A DNA stretch of 64,000 nt from SIG622 sp045600125 (GTDB lineage: Bacteria > Bacillota > Clostridia > Oscillospirales > CAG-382). A program made the translations under genes and the position numbers. The notes under the pieces are model-generated. The model saw nothing but the letters and a program-made list of their open reading frames with translations, was not told the origin of the DNA and ran no database searches. Positions 25,241 through 32,641 of this stretch are shown piece after piece (position 1 is the first letter of the stretch; every line of letters starts with the position of its first letter). The DNA is taken from assembly GCA_045600125.1 (NCBI GenBank), contig JAZRXH010000155.1:19864-83863 (forward strand), in the 5' to 3' direction.

Positions 25241-26047
25241 ATGTTCTCCGAAATCGAACGGCTTGCAAGAGAGGCGGGGAAAATCGTCCTCGAAGCCCTG
25301 AATATAGAAGAAGCCACGTCCGAAAAGACCTCGCTCTGCGACCTTGTGACGGAATACGACGTGGCGGTACAAAAGTTCCTCATCGAAAATATCTCCGCTC
25401 TCTGTCCCGACGCCGCCTTTATCGGCGAGGAGGATAAGGAGGGGAGCGACGCCGGGGCGAGAAAGAAGAAGCTTCTGGGGAAGGCTTTCATCATCGACCC
25501 CATCGACGGAACCACCAACTTTACGAGAAACCTTGCGCAGAGCGCCGTTTCCATCGCCTACGCCGAAAAGGGCGAGGTCGTATACGCCTGCGTGTACGTT
25601 CCCTATACCGACGAGTTGTTTACGGCGAAGAAGGGCGAAGGCGCCTTTGTGAACGGAACGAAGATTGTCGGACGGGACCGGGATTTCGAGCACGCTCTCT
25701 GCTACTGCGGGACCTCTCCCTATGAGCCCGAGCTTTGCAGTGCAAGCTTCGACATCATGCGCATCCTTTGCTCTGCCTGCCTTGACACAAGGCGCTTCGG
25801 CTCGGCTGTCATCGAGATGATCAACGTGGCGCGGGGCAGGGCAGACCTTTACTGCGAATTGAAGATATCCCCGTGGGATCACGCCGCGGCGGCGCTCATC
25901 GCCCGGGAATGCGGCTGTATCACCACCGACATGAAGGGCGAGCCGCTGAAGAATTACGAAAAATGCTCGGCTCTCGTGGCGTCTCCACGCTGTCATAAGG
26001 CTTTTCTCGAAAATGCGGATATTGCCGTATATCGGGAGCTGTTCTGA
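25241..26047 (+). CDS. Inositol monophosphatase family protein
   Basis: The 268-residue protein has all metal-binding motifs of the IMPase superfamily: GEED (motif for the first metal), IDPIDGTTNF, and SPWDHAAAALIARECGC near the C-terminus. Such enzymes dephosphorylate inositol-1-phosphate, or other small phosphates such as fructose-1,6-bisphosphate or PAP; the substrate cannot be told from sequence. GGGAGG is 14 bases before ATG 25241, a long spacing, and no better start was found. A hairpin without a T-run (CCCTGCA/TGCAGGG, 26074-26103) follows the stop. Confidence 0.9.
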   Translation: MFSEIERLAREAGKIVLEALNIEEATSEKTSLCDLVTEYDVAVQKFLIENISALCPDAAFIGEEDKEGSDAGARKKKLLGKAFIIDPIDGTTNFTRNLAQSAVSIAYAEKGEVVYACVYVPYTDELFTAKKGEGAFVNGTKIVGRDRDFEHALCYCGTSPYEPELCSASFDIMRILCSACLDTRRFGSAVIEMINVARGRADLYCELKISPWDHAAAALIARECGCITTDMKGEPLKNYEKCSALVASPRCHKAFLENADIAVYRELF

Positions 26048-26136
26048 AACTTACGTAAACGATGAAGCTTTATCCCTGCACGGGCTGATTTTTCCATGCA
26101 GGGCTGACGATCAGAAAGGATATTCGAAGGGGTTTT

Positions 26137-27021
26137 ATGAAGAAGGATAAGCTGTTCTGTGCGCTGTCTGCGATAGGCGGACTTTCTCTTGCGGCATTGT
26201 ATACCGTTTGCAATATAAAATACGTGAACCCGGAGAACCTGTACGTGGAGGACTGCGTTTTTGCGAGGGTCTGCGCCGTTCTGTGCGCCGTTTTCGGGAT
26301 CCTTCTTTTTATACTGCCGTTTGTTTTCCTCCGGAAGAAGGCAGCGGGCAAGGGCGGGATACGCAGCACGTCGGCGACGATCTTCAGCTCGGCGCTTCTC
26401 GGTTTCCTTTTCGGCGGTTATCTTGTGAACGAGCTTCTTTCATCGCCTCGCCCCTATGAGGGCTTCGGCGGGATGCCGTATATCGGGACGATCATGACGG
26501 TTCTGTACTATGTTTGTCTTGTCCTTTGCGTTCCCTGCGCTGTGTATTTTATTCTTCTTGCCCTCGGAAAAAAGAACGGCGGCAACGTCGGAATGACGCT
26601 GCTCAGCATTTCCCCGGTGATCTGGTTTGCCTGCCGGCTTGTGTTTAATTTCATAAAAACGGGTGCCAACGTCAACATTTTTGCAAGACGTCCCGGCATC
26701 GCAGCCATCAGCCTCTGCGTGATTTATTTCCTCTGTGAAGCGAGAGTATCCCTTCCCGGCGCCGGTACGCCGGAAACGGACCCGGCATCGGCGTCGGTTC
26801 TGTACCGTGCCTCCGGATTCAGTGCGGCGGCGCTTCTGATCGCCTTCACCGTTCCCACGACCCTTTGCCGTGCGCTTCGGCTGTTTGACGCTGCGAAATT
26901 CTACGGCGGCGGAGACTCCTATCTTACAAGCGCCCTTCTCATCGTTACGGCGATATTCATTCTGACAAGACTTTCCGCCTTTTCCGACTCTGCAAAAGAA
27001 GAACCGGAGGAAAGTGCGTAA
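26137..27021 (+). CDS. Multi-pass membrane protein of unknown function
   Basis: The 294-residue protein has roughly seven to eight hydrophobic segments separated by short loops, and ends in an acidic tail (KEEPEES). I do not recognise a family. A weak AGAAAGGA ribosome-binding site lies about 20 bp before ATG 26137. It follows the inositol-phosphatase-like gene after 89 bp with no terminator between, so co-transcription is possible. A strong terminator follows. Confidence 0.75.
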   Translation: MKKDKLFCALSAIGGLSLAALYTVCNIKYVNPENLYVEDCVFARVCAVLCAVFGILLFILPFVFLRKKAAGKGGIRSTSATIFSSALLGFLFGGYLVNELLSSPRPYEGFGGMPYIGTIMTVLYYVCLVLCVPCAVYFILLALGKKNGGNVGMTLLSISPVIWFACRLVFNFIKTGANVNIFARRPGIAAISLCVIYFLCEARVSLPGAGTPETDPASASVLYRASGFSAAALLIAFTVPTTLCRALRLFDAAKFYGGGDSYLTSALLIVTAIFILTRLSAFSDSAKEEPEESA

Positions 27022-27055
27022 AGCGGATGCGTCTTTTGCTCTGACATAAAACATG

Positions 27056-27099
27056 AACACCGGCACTGTGGACTTCGCAGCGTCGGTGTTTTGCTTTTT
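27056..27099 (+). terminator. Terminator of the membrane-protein gene
   Basis: AACACCG (27056-27062) pairs with CGGTGTT (27084-27090), with inner CTG/CAG pairs, followed by TT and TTTTT. Confidence 0.85.
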
Positions 27100-27115
27100 A
27101 TCTCACGGTTATGAT

Positions 27116-27547
27116 TTACAGAAACGCCTTCAGATTGTTGATGCGTGCTTCCTCACAGCGTGCCAGTCTTTCACACAGAGAGCGCACTTTTTCGTCGTTC
27201 CCGGTGTAATCGTTCAGCTTTTTGATGCTTTTCGTTACGCCCATGGTCGTTCCCTTGATCATCATTTCGGCAAGCTTTGAGGCAGAGGAGTCGAATGCCG
27301 TCTGCATTTCGGTCATCATCCTTGAGGAATCCTTGGCAAGGACTCCCACCCCTTCTGCCTCTTCTCCCCGTTCCCGCATGATCTCACACGCTTCCTTGTG
27401 GATCGATAGATATTCCTCCCGTTCCCGAAGAAGTTCGGTTTTCAACTTTTCGTCGCTGACTTTCGGAAGAATGTCATTGATTCCCGACATTCCCATATCG
27501 GTGCTTTTCACAATGTGGATGAGAATTTCACTGTCCTGCGTTTTCAT
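27116..27547 (-). CDS. Small helical-bundle protein, ferritin-like (DUF2383-like)
   Basis: The protein is about 143 residues and entirely helical by pattern, with heptad-like Leu/Ile/Met spacing over four long helices. It resembles ferritin-like DUF2383 proteins in length and pattern (LREREEYLSIHKEA in helix 2), but without a full set of Glu/His metal ligands that I can identify. The start is ATG 27547, or TTG two codons earlier; neither has a good ribosome-binding site. An 8-bp perfect hairpin lies just upstream. Function unknown. Confidence 0.65.
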   Translation of the reverse strand: MKTQDSEILIHIVKSTDMGMSGINDILPKVSDEKLKTELLREREEYLSIHKEACEIMRERGEEAEGVGVLAKDSSRMMTEMQTAFDSSASKLAEMMIKGTTMGVTKSIKKLNDYTGNDEKVRSLCERLARCEEARINNLKAFL

Positions 27548-27559
27548 TTTCAAAGCACT

Positions 27560-27579
27560 GCTTTCGCAAAGGCGAAAGC
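27560..27579 (-). promoter_or_regulatory. Perfect hairpin just before the helical-bundle gene
   Basis: GCTTTCGC (27560-27567) and GCGAAAGC (27572-27579) flank a four-base loop. It has no T-run and ends 12 bp upstream of the ATG, where a ribosome-binding site would be expected. Confidence 0.6.
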
Positions 27580-27746
27580 TCCCTTTCCTATATTATTTGA
27601 AATACGGTTTTGTGCCGCTTTTCCGTGCCGACATGACCCCGGCGGATGCTCTCCTGTTTTACCTGCCTGACTTTTTTCTGCGGGGTATGACGCTGTTAGT
27701 TTTCTCCGAATGATTCGTTTCTATTCGTTTTCGCTTTTTTGCGCAC

Positions 27747-27782
27747 AAAAAGACGGGAACGGATACGGATCCCGCTCCCGTC
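27747..27782 (-). terminator. Terminator of the LacI-type gene
   Basis: GACGGGA (27752-27758) and TCCCGTC (27776-27782) pair, with an inner GGAT/ATCC hairpin, and the minus strand continues with TTTTT. Confidence 0.85.
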
Positions 27783-27819
27783 GGTCGCTATGTGTTTTTG
27801 CCGTCGGTTTCGTTTTGTT

Positions 27820-28839
27820 TCAGAACATCCATGCATTGTCGCTGCTGCGGCTTCTTCTTTTCACGAAGTCCGTAAGCGGGGCAGTGCCGGGCGTGAATAC
27901 CGTTTTCGGCGCATAGCCGTCGATATTCTTCCCCAAAAGCGCCTCGGGCGCCGCCGCACCGCAAGAGCGAAGGTCGTAGGACACGGAGGCGGGAGCGGGA
28001 AAGAGAGAGCCGGCGGAACAGGAAACGCCTAACGAGATCACGGCGTATTTTTCGGAGAACAGTTCCGAGCGGCGGAGAAACTCCATGCAGAGACGCAGGT
28101 AAATTTCGGCGTTGCCGGCGATAAAGGCATCGAAGCTGTTCCGATAGGCATAGACCTCCCGGACGTCCAAAACCGTGCCCTTGACGCCGTGTTTACCGAC
28201 CGTCTCGGCAAAGGCTTCCACGGTTCCGGCATAGGTCCCCGCATCTTTTACAAAGCCGATGTTTTCGGCGCCGATCTCACAAAGACGCTTTACCGCTTCG
28301 GCGCAGAGGAGAGCGCTCGAAAGGGAGAAAGCGCCGTTACCGAATAGTTCTTCGTCTTCTCCTCCGATGAAAAGGAGCGGAAATCCTGCCCTTTGACTGT
28401 TTTCCCGAAGGCTTTCCAGTGCCGCCGTGTCTTTCTCCGAAATATCGGCAGGACCGGGAAGAAGAAGGATCATTCCGTCACTTCTGTAACTTCTTTCCCG
28501 GAAGGAAGCGGGGGCGGCGCCGAAAAGGTCGTTCTCCGCAAGGAGCACCGAAAGTCCCATTTCTTTTGCCTTTTCACAGAGTCCTTCCGTAAGCGCAAAA
28601 AGCCCGGGGATCCTTTCGGGATGCAGTACCGAAAGCCCCACGCATCCGCTCTTTTCGCTCCGCAAAAGCCTTGCGGCAAGGTTCGGCGTGTAGCCGAGCT
28701 TTTTGGCGCAGGACAGCACCTTTTCCCGGGTGGCGTCGCTGACGCCCTTGTCGGTGCGCCCATTCAGCACAAAGGAAACGAGGGTCTGGCTGACGCCGCA
28801 CGCTTTGGCAACGTCGGTCATCGTGACTTTTTTCGGCAT
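27820..28839 (-). CDS. LacI-family transcriptional regulator
   Basis: The 339-residue protein has the LacI helix-turn-helix at residues 6-26 (MTDVAKACGVSQTLVSFVLNG), hinge helix NLAARLLRS, and a periplasmic-binding-protein-like sensor domain (about 62-330). Such proteins respond to a sugar or sugar phosphate; the ligand is unknown. ATG 28839 is fixed by the conserved N-terminus. It is a single-gene unit with an operator-like palindrome at its own start, so it likely represses itself. No transporter or sugar-utilisation operon adjoins it. The nearest candidate targets are the glycoside hydrolases elsewhere in the window. Confidence 0.95.
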   Translation of the reverse strand: MPKKVTMTDVAKACGVSQTLVSFVLNGRTDKGVSDATREKVLSCAKKLGYTPNLAARLLRSEKSGCVGLSVLHPERIPGLFALTEGLCEKAKEMGLSVLLAENDLFGAAPASFRERSYRSDGMILLLPGPADISEKDTAALESLRENSQRAGFPLLFIGGEDEELFGNGAFSLSSALLCAEAVKRLCEIGAENIGFVKDAGTYAGTVEAFAETVGKHGVKGTVLDVREVYAYRNSFDAFIAGNAEIYLRLCMEFLRRSELFSEKYAVISLGVSCSAGSLFPAPASVSYDLRSCGAAAPEALLGKNIDGYAPKTVFTPGTAPLTDFVKRRSRSSDNAWMF

Positions 28840-28872
28840 ATCTTTTCTCCTATATTTAATCAGATAGCGTTC

Positions 28873-28886
28873 CTAATTCGTATTAG
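28873..28886. promoter_or_regulatory. LacI-type operator at the regulator's own promoter
   Basis: CTAATTCGTATTAG is a near-perfect palindrome with the central CG typical of LacI-family operators. It lies one base downstream of the -10, over the start site. Confidence 0.7.
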
Positions 28887-28887
28887 C

Positions 28888-28917
28888 AGTATAGCATAGT
28901 CCTTGCGCTTCTGTCAA
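28888..28917 (-). promoter_or_regulatory. Promoter of the LacI-type gene
   Basis: On the minus strand TTGACA (28912-28917), 18-bp spacer, TATACT (28888-28893). Confidence 0.88.
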
Positions 28918-28956
28918 GAGGCAGAAAGGGGGCGGGGAGATATTTTCATATATATG

Positions 28957-28988
28957 AAAACGTGCAAAGGAATATTTCCTCTGCACGT
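28957..28988 (-). terminator. Terminator of hom
   Basis: ACGTGCA (28960-28966) pairs with TGCACGT (28982-28988) around an inner AGGAA/TTCCT stem, with TTTT on the minus strand. It lies 11 bases after the hom stop. Confidence 0.85.
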
Positions 28989-28999
28989 ATTTTTCGTAT

Positions 29000-30196
29000 T
29001 TAATCTCTGACACGGATGAAGGAAGCATCCTTCAATGCTTTCAGCTTCGCGGCAAGCTCTTTTTCGGGAGCCTTTGGGGTGATGAAGCCGATCTCATCGC
29101 CGAATCTTTCAAAGGTGAGTTTTCCGAAGATTGCTTCGGCTTCGGCTTCTTTGGCGCTCGTGCGGACGAAGAGGCGAAGGGAATAGTCTTCGTAGTTATA
29201 GTAGCAATCTTCCTTTTCCGCTTCCCAGCCGATGGTCTTCCGGCAGTCCCGGATCACGTCCAGAACGTCCGCCATGACGGCGCTGGCGGTGGGCATACGT
29301 CCGGCGCCTCTGCCGCAGAACAGTACGTCGCCGACGGCATTGCCTTCGACGGAGATGCCGTTGTATACGTCGTCGATGTGAGCAATGGAGTTTTCACCCG
29401 AAACGAGGAAGGGAGCGGTCACGCAGTAGATTTTGCCATTGCCCATGTCACAGCACCGCCCGAGGAGCTTGATGCAGTAGCCGAGGGCTTCGGCGAGCGC
29501 CACGTCGGACTTTGTGATGCCGGTGATGCCTTCGCAGTGTACCTTGGCGGGGGACACGGCGCTGCCGTAGGCGAGCGAAGCGAGGATGCAGATCTTGCGG
29601 CAGGTGTCGAGACCTTCCACGTCGGCGGCGGGGTTCTTTTCGGCGTAGCCAAGCTCCTGCGCACTCTTCAGCGCACTTTCAAAGCTCTCGCCGCCCTTGA
29701 ACATCTTGGTCAGAATGTAGTTTGTGGTGCCGTTAAGTATACCGTCCACCGAGAGGATCCTATTCGCCGCAAGGCACTGCCACATGGGACGGATGATCGG
29801 GATACCGCCGCCGACGCTCGCCTCGAAGAGGTAGCTGACGCCGTTTTCCTTGGCGATGGCAAGCAGCTCCGCGCCGTAGTTTGCCACGACTTCCTTATTG
29901 GAGGTCACGACGCTCTTGCCCGCCATCAGCGCCTTCCTGGAGAATTCGTAGGCGGGATGGGAGCCGCCCATGGTCTCCACGACGATGAGCACCTCCTCGT
30001 CGTTCAGAATTTTGTCGTAATCCGACGTTACACGGTCACCGAGAGGGTGATCCGGGAAGGTACGAAGATCGAGGATATGCTTTATATTCAGTTTCTCTCC
30101 GCAGAGTCTTGCGGCGAGGGTATCTGCGTTCTGTGAAATGACCTCGGCAACGCCTCCGCCGACAATGCCGAATCCGAGTATGGCGATATTGATCAT
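29000..30196 (-). CDS. hom: Homoserine dehydrogenase
   Basis: The 398-residue protein has the NAD(P) fold ILGFGIVGGGVAEVI, SNKEVVANYG, ASVGGGIPIIRP and the family signature with NGTTNYILTKM, then AADVEGLDTCRK. A short ACT-like domain ends the protein (about 335-398). It reduces aspartate semialdehyde to homoserine on the way to threonine and methionine. AAAGGA lies 8 bp before ATG 30196. thrB, thrC and lysC are not adjacent. A leader of about 150 bases precedes it; I recognised no T-box or SAM riboswitch there. Confidence 0.97.
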   Translation of the reverse strand: MINIAILGFGIVGGGVAEVISQNADTLAARLCGEKLNIKHILDLRTFPDHPLGDRVTSDYDKILNDEEVLIVVETMGGSHPAYEFSRKALMAGKSVVTSNKEVVANYGAELLAIAKENGVSYLFEASVGGGIPIIRPMWQCLAANRILSVDGILNGTTNYILTKMFKGGESFESALKSAQELGYAEKNPAADVEGLDTCRKICILASLAYGSAVSPAKVHCEGITGITKSDVALAEALGYCIKLLGRCCDMGNGKIYCVTAPFLVSGENSIAHIDDVYNGISVEGNAVGDVLFCGRGAGRMPTASAVMADVLDVIRDCRKTIGWEAEKEDCYYNYEDYSLRLFVRTSAKEAEAEAIFGKLTFERFGDEIGFITPKAPEKELAAKLKALKDASFIRVRD

Positions 30197-30352
30197 CTGT
30201 CATTTTCCTTTCGTTGTTCCGGAATGATTATGCAGTTTGATTACGGCAACAGCACCGCAGGCGGGAACGGGGAACCGGGAAATGGTCACCCGAATCATAC
30301 TATGCGCAGCAGTCCGCCTATGCTTTGCATAAGTATAAAATATACCACTTAC

Positions 30353-30381
30353 ATTATAGCACAAAATGCTTCGGATTTCAA
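30353..30381 (-). promoter_or_regulatory. Promoter of hom
   Basis: On the minus strand TTGAAA (30376-30381), 17-bp spacer, TATAAT (30353-30358). Confidence 0.85.
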
Positions 30382-30443
30382 GAGCTCTTTTCGATTTTGT
30401 TGAAAAAACGTCTTATTTTGCCGGATCTTTCTAAGAAATATGC

Positions 30444-30475
30444 AAAAGAGCAGAGCATCAGACGACACTCTGCTC
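30444..30475 (-). terminator. Terminator of the flavin reductase gene
   Basis: GAGCAGAG (30448-30455) pairs with CTCTGCTC (30468-30475); the minus strand then reads TTTT. It lies 20 bases after the stop. Confidence 0.9.
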
Positions 30476-30495
30476 ATAGCCGCATTTCTGCCTGT

Positions 30496-31005
30496 TTATT
30501 TTTTCCGTACCTCGAGGATCTTGCAGACGTACATGATGTGATAGTCCTTTGCGGGATAGTTTGCCTCGTCTATGCCTTCTTCGGTAAAGCCCTCCGGGAC
30601 GATGGGCTGTGCATACAGCTTTTTTCCGATGATGCAGGTCTCGCTCTCCTCAAAGTCCACCTCGCCCTTATCTCCGACGACGGGATGAAGACCCGCCTTT
30701 GCCAGCTTGTCGCCGTCCCGTCCGCTTGTTCTGCCGCAGAGTGCCAGAGCGCTGCGGTACTTTTCGTCAAAAAAGCACAGAGAGATGATATCCGACTCGT
30801 CGCAGAACTCTCTTGTGTATCTCTGGGGTCTTACGAAGCAGAAAAAGACGTTTTCCGACCAGAGGACACCCATACCGCCCCAGCTGGCGGTCATGGCGTT
30901 GCAGCTGCCGTCCTTTTTGGCAGCGCCGATCAGCATCCACTTTTTTCCGATGTCACAAAACACGTTGCCCGAAAGCTCTTCGGGCTTTATTACGGTATAT
31001 TCCAT
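30496..31005 (-). CDS. Flavin reductase-like, FMN-binding split-barrel protein
   Basis: The 169-residue protein resembles clostridial flavin-reductase-like proteins: N-terminal strand, then AKKDGSCNAMTASWGGMGVLW, where the family binds FMN, and a beta-barrel pattern through YVCKILEVRK. It probably transfers electrons from NAD(P)H to flavin or acts as a flavoprotein; the partner is unknown. ATG 31005 follows AAAGGCGGA. It is the last gene of the leftward run and ends at a terminator. Confidence 0.85.
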   Translation of the reverse strand: MEYTVIKPEELSGNVFCDIGKKWMLIGAAKKDGSCNAMTASWGGMGVLWSENVFFCFVRPQRYTREFCDESDIISLCFFDEKYRSALALCGRTSGRDGDKLAKAGLHPVVGDKGEVDFEESETCIIGKKLYAQPIVPEGFTEEGIDEANYPAKDYHIMYVCKILEVRKK

Positions 31006-31066
31006 TTTCTTTCCGCCTTTCAAAAGGATTTTCATTCATAATAATATATGGCTCGCTTTTGCCGAT

Positions 31067-31585
31067 TCATTCCGTGCCGCCGAGCTTTTTTTTGACCCCG
31101 ATCCTGTCGAGAGCACCGGCGACGATGATGAAGAGAAGTGTTGCCGCCGCCGACTGCATGATATTGCCGGGAAGGGTCTTTATTGCCATGGCAAGTGATG
31201 CGGCAAAAGAATTCTCGCCGTACAGAAGCGCTTCGGCGCCGGCGTAGCCGAGGACGTTCACAAGAGCGGCAAAAAGGAGCGCAAGGACGTTCTTTCCCTT
31301 AAGGCATCTTTCGCCTTTACTTTTGAAAAAAGACGCCATTACGGCTTTGATAACGAAGGTAAAGGGGATATACACGGCATAGCCGCAGAGAAAATCCGCA
31401 GCGGCTCCTCCGATCCCGGCGGCGACGGGAGCATAGGGGAAGGGGAGAAAACAAGCTGCAAGATAAATAAAAGCGTCTCCGATATGCAGATAGCCGCCGG
31501 AAGAGGGGAACGGGAAAAATGCCGTGGCAAGCAGAATCAGCGATGCAAACATCGCCGAAAAAACGAATTTGGTAGTGCGCTTCAA
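31067..31585 (-). CDS. ECF transporter S component (TIGR04002-like)
   Basis: The protein has 172 residues and about five to six membrane segments. It starts KRTTKFVFSAMFASLILLATAFF, the pattern of ECF S components, with GYLHIGDAFIYLAA and a Gly/Ala-rich AGIGGAAADFLCGY that match vitamin-uptake S subunits. The substrate is not known; the neighbouring pyridoxal-type kinase hints at a vitamin B6 compound (inference). A TTG start at 31585 is proposed because AAGGTG lies six bases upstream; the frame back to 31696 overlaps the kinase gene. The EcfA/T energising module is not in this window. Confidence 0.75.
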   Translation of the reverse strand: MKRTTKFVFSAMFASLILLATAFFPFPSSGGYLHIGDAFIYLAACFLPFPYAPVAAGIGGAAADFLCGYAVYIPFTFVIKAVMASFFKSKGERCLKGKNVLALLFAALVNVLGYAGAEALLYGENSFAASLAMAIKTLPGNIMQSAAATLLFIIVAGALDRIGVKKKLGGTE

Positions 31586-31619
31586 AAATGACACCTTCTG
31601 CCGATATGAAAATTTCGGA

Positions 31620-32477
31620 TCATTCCTCGAGGATCCCGATGTTTTCGAGAAGGACGCCTTCCCGTGCCGGGGTCCCCGCTTTGTATGTAAGCTCAACGGC
31701 GTTGTAAACGTAAGAGACCGCCGAAAAGACCGCTTCGCCGAGAAGTCCGCCCTTCAACATGCCTCCGAGGAGGCAGGCGGCAAAAACGTCCCCGGTGCCG
31801 GGGTAGGAGGCGTCGATCTTTTTGGTGAAGTGATTGCCGAAGGCTCCGGTTTCTCTGTCGAAATACACGGCGCCGATAAGCCCGGTCTTGCTGATGACTC
31901 CCGTCAGGACTACGCTCCGCTTTCCGCCGAGGGAAAGCTCGGACAGCATCCGCTTCGTTTCCGCATCGGAAAAACGGCGGCGGTATTCCTTGCCGAGAAG
32001 GAGGCAAGCCTCGGTCATGTTGGGGGTGATGATGTCGGCTTTGCCGCACAGCTCCTTCATCCCCTCGCACATTTCCTCGGTGTAGGTATCGTACAGACGA
32101 CCGTCGTCCCCCATCACCGGGTCGCAGAAAATCAGAGCGCCGCTCTCTTTTTTGTATTTTTCCGAAAGAGCAAGGACGGTATCTATTTCTTTTCTTGTTC
32201 CGAGAAAGCCCGAGTATACAGCGGAAAAGGACATTCCCAGCGAGTCCCAGTGCGACACGATCTTCGGCATTTCTGTTTCCAGCGGAAGGAAAGTATAGTC
32301 TTTGTATCCGTCGGTCTGGGTAGACAGCAGAGCCGTCGGCAGGGGGATTACCTGCGAGCCCATGGAGGACAGCACGGGAATCACCGCCGTCAGCGCACAG
32401 CGCCCGACGCAGGAAAGATCGTGGATTGCAAGGACCTTCTTCGGTATTTCGTTTTTGACCTTGATGGAAAGATGCAT
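31620..32477 (-). CDS. pdxK: Pyridoxal/pyridoxamine kinase-like protein
   Basis: The 285-residue protein has PdxK/PdxY features: VLAIHDLSCVGRCALTAV at the substrate site, FCDPVMGDDGRLY, and the ribokinase-superfamily anion hole PGTGDVFAA. It would phosphorylate pyridoxal, pyridoxine or pyridoxamine in B6 salvage. CAGGAGGAGA lies 8 bp before ATG 32477. The ECF S component starts 34 bp downstream, so uptake and phosphorylation may be linked. Confidence 0.9.
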   Translation of the reverse strand: MHLSIKVKNEIPKKVLAIHDLSCVGRCALTAVIPVLSSMGSQVIPLPTALLSTQTDGYKDYTFLPLETEMPKIVSHWDSLGMSFSAVYSGFLGTRKEIDTVLALSEKYKKESGALIFCDPVMGDDGRLYDTYTEEMCEGMKELCGKADIITPNMTEACLLLGKEYRRRFSDAETKRMLSELSLGGKRSVVLTGVISKTGLIGAVYFDRETGAFGNHFTKKIDASYPGTGDVFAACLLGGMLKGGLLGEAVFSAVSYVYNAVELTYKAGTPAREGVLLENIGILEE

Positions 32478-32582
32478 ACGGTCTCCTCCTGTGTTCTGAT
32501 TCGCCTTCATCTGCCTGATTTTTATATTCGGAAGGAATGAGGGGAGCCTGCCTTTTTGAAAGGCGGAGGCTCTGCTTTTTTG

Positions 32583-32631
32583 AAAAGCACGGGCAACCCA
32601 TCGAACCATCGAAAGTTGCGGGCTGCCCGTG
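32583..32631 (-). terminator. Terminator of ftsH
   Basis: CACGGGCA (32588-32595) and TGCCCGTG (32624-32631) pair, extended by CCC/GGG, with TTTT on the minus strand, 10 bases after the ftsH stop. Confidence 0.8.
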
Positions 32632-32641
32632 GGGGTATTTT

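Noticed and set aside
30200..30298. 32-residue leader peptide before hom
   Set aside because: It ends 3 bp before hom, but has no ribosome-binding site and no run of Thr, Ile or Met codons expected of an attenuator peptide.
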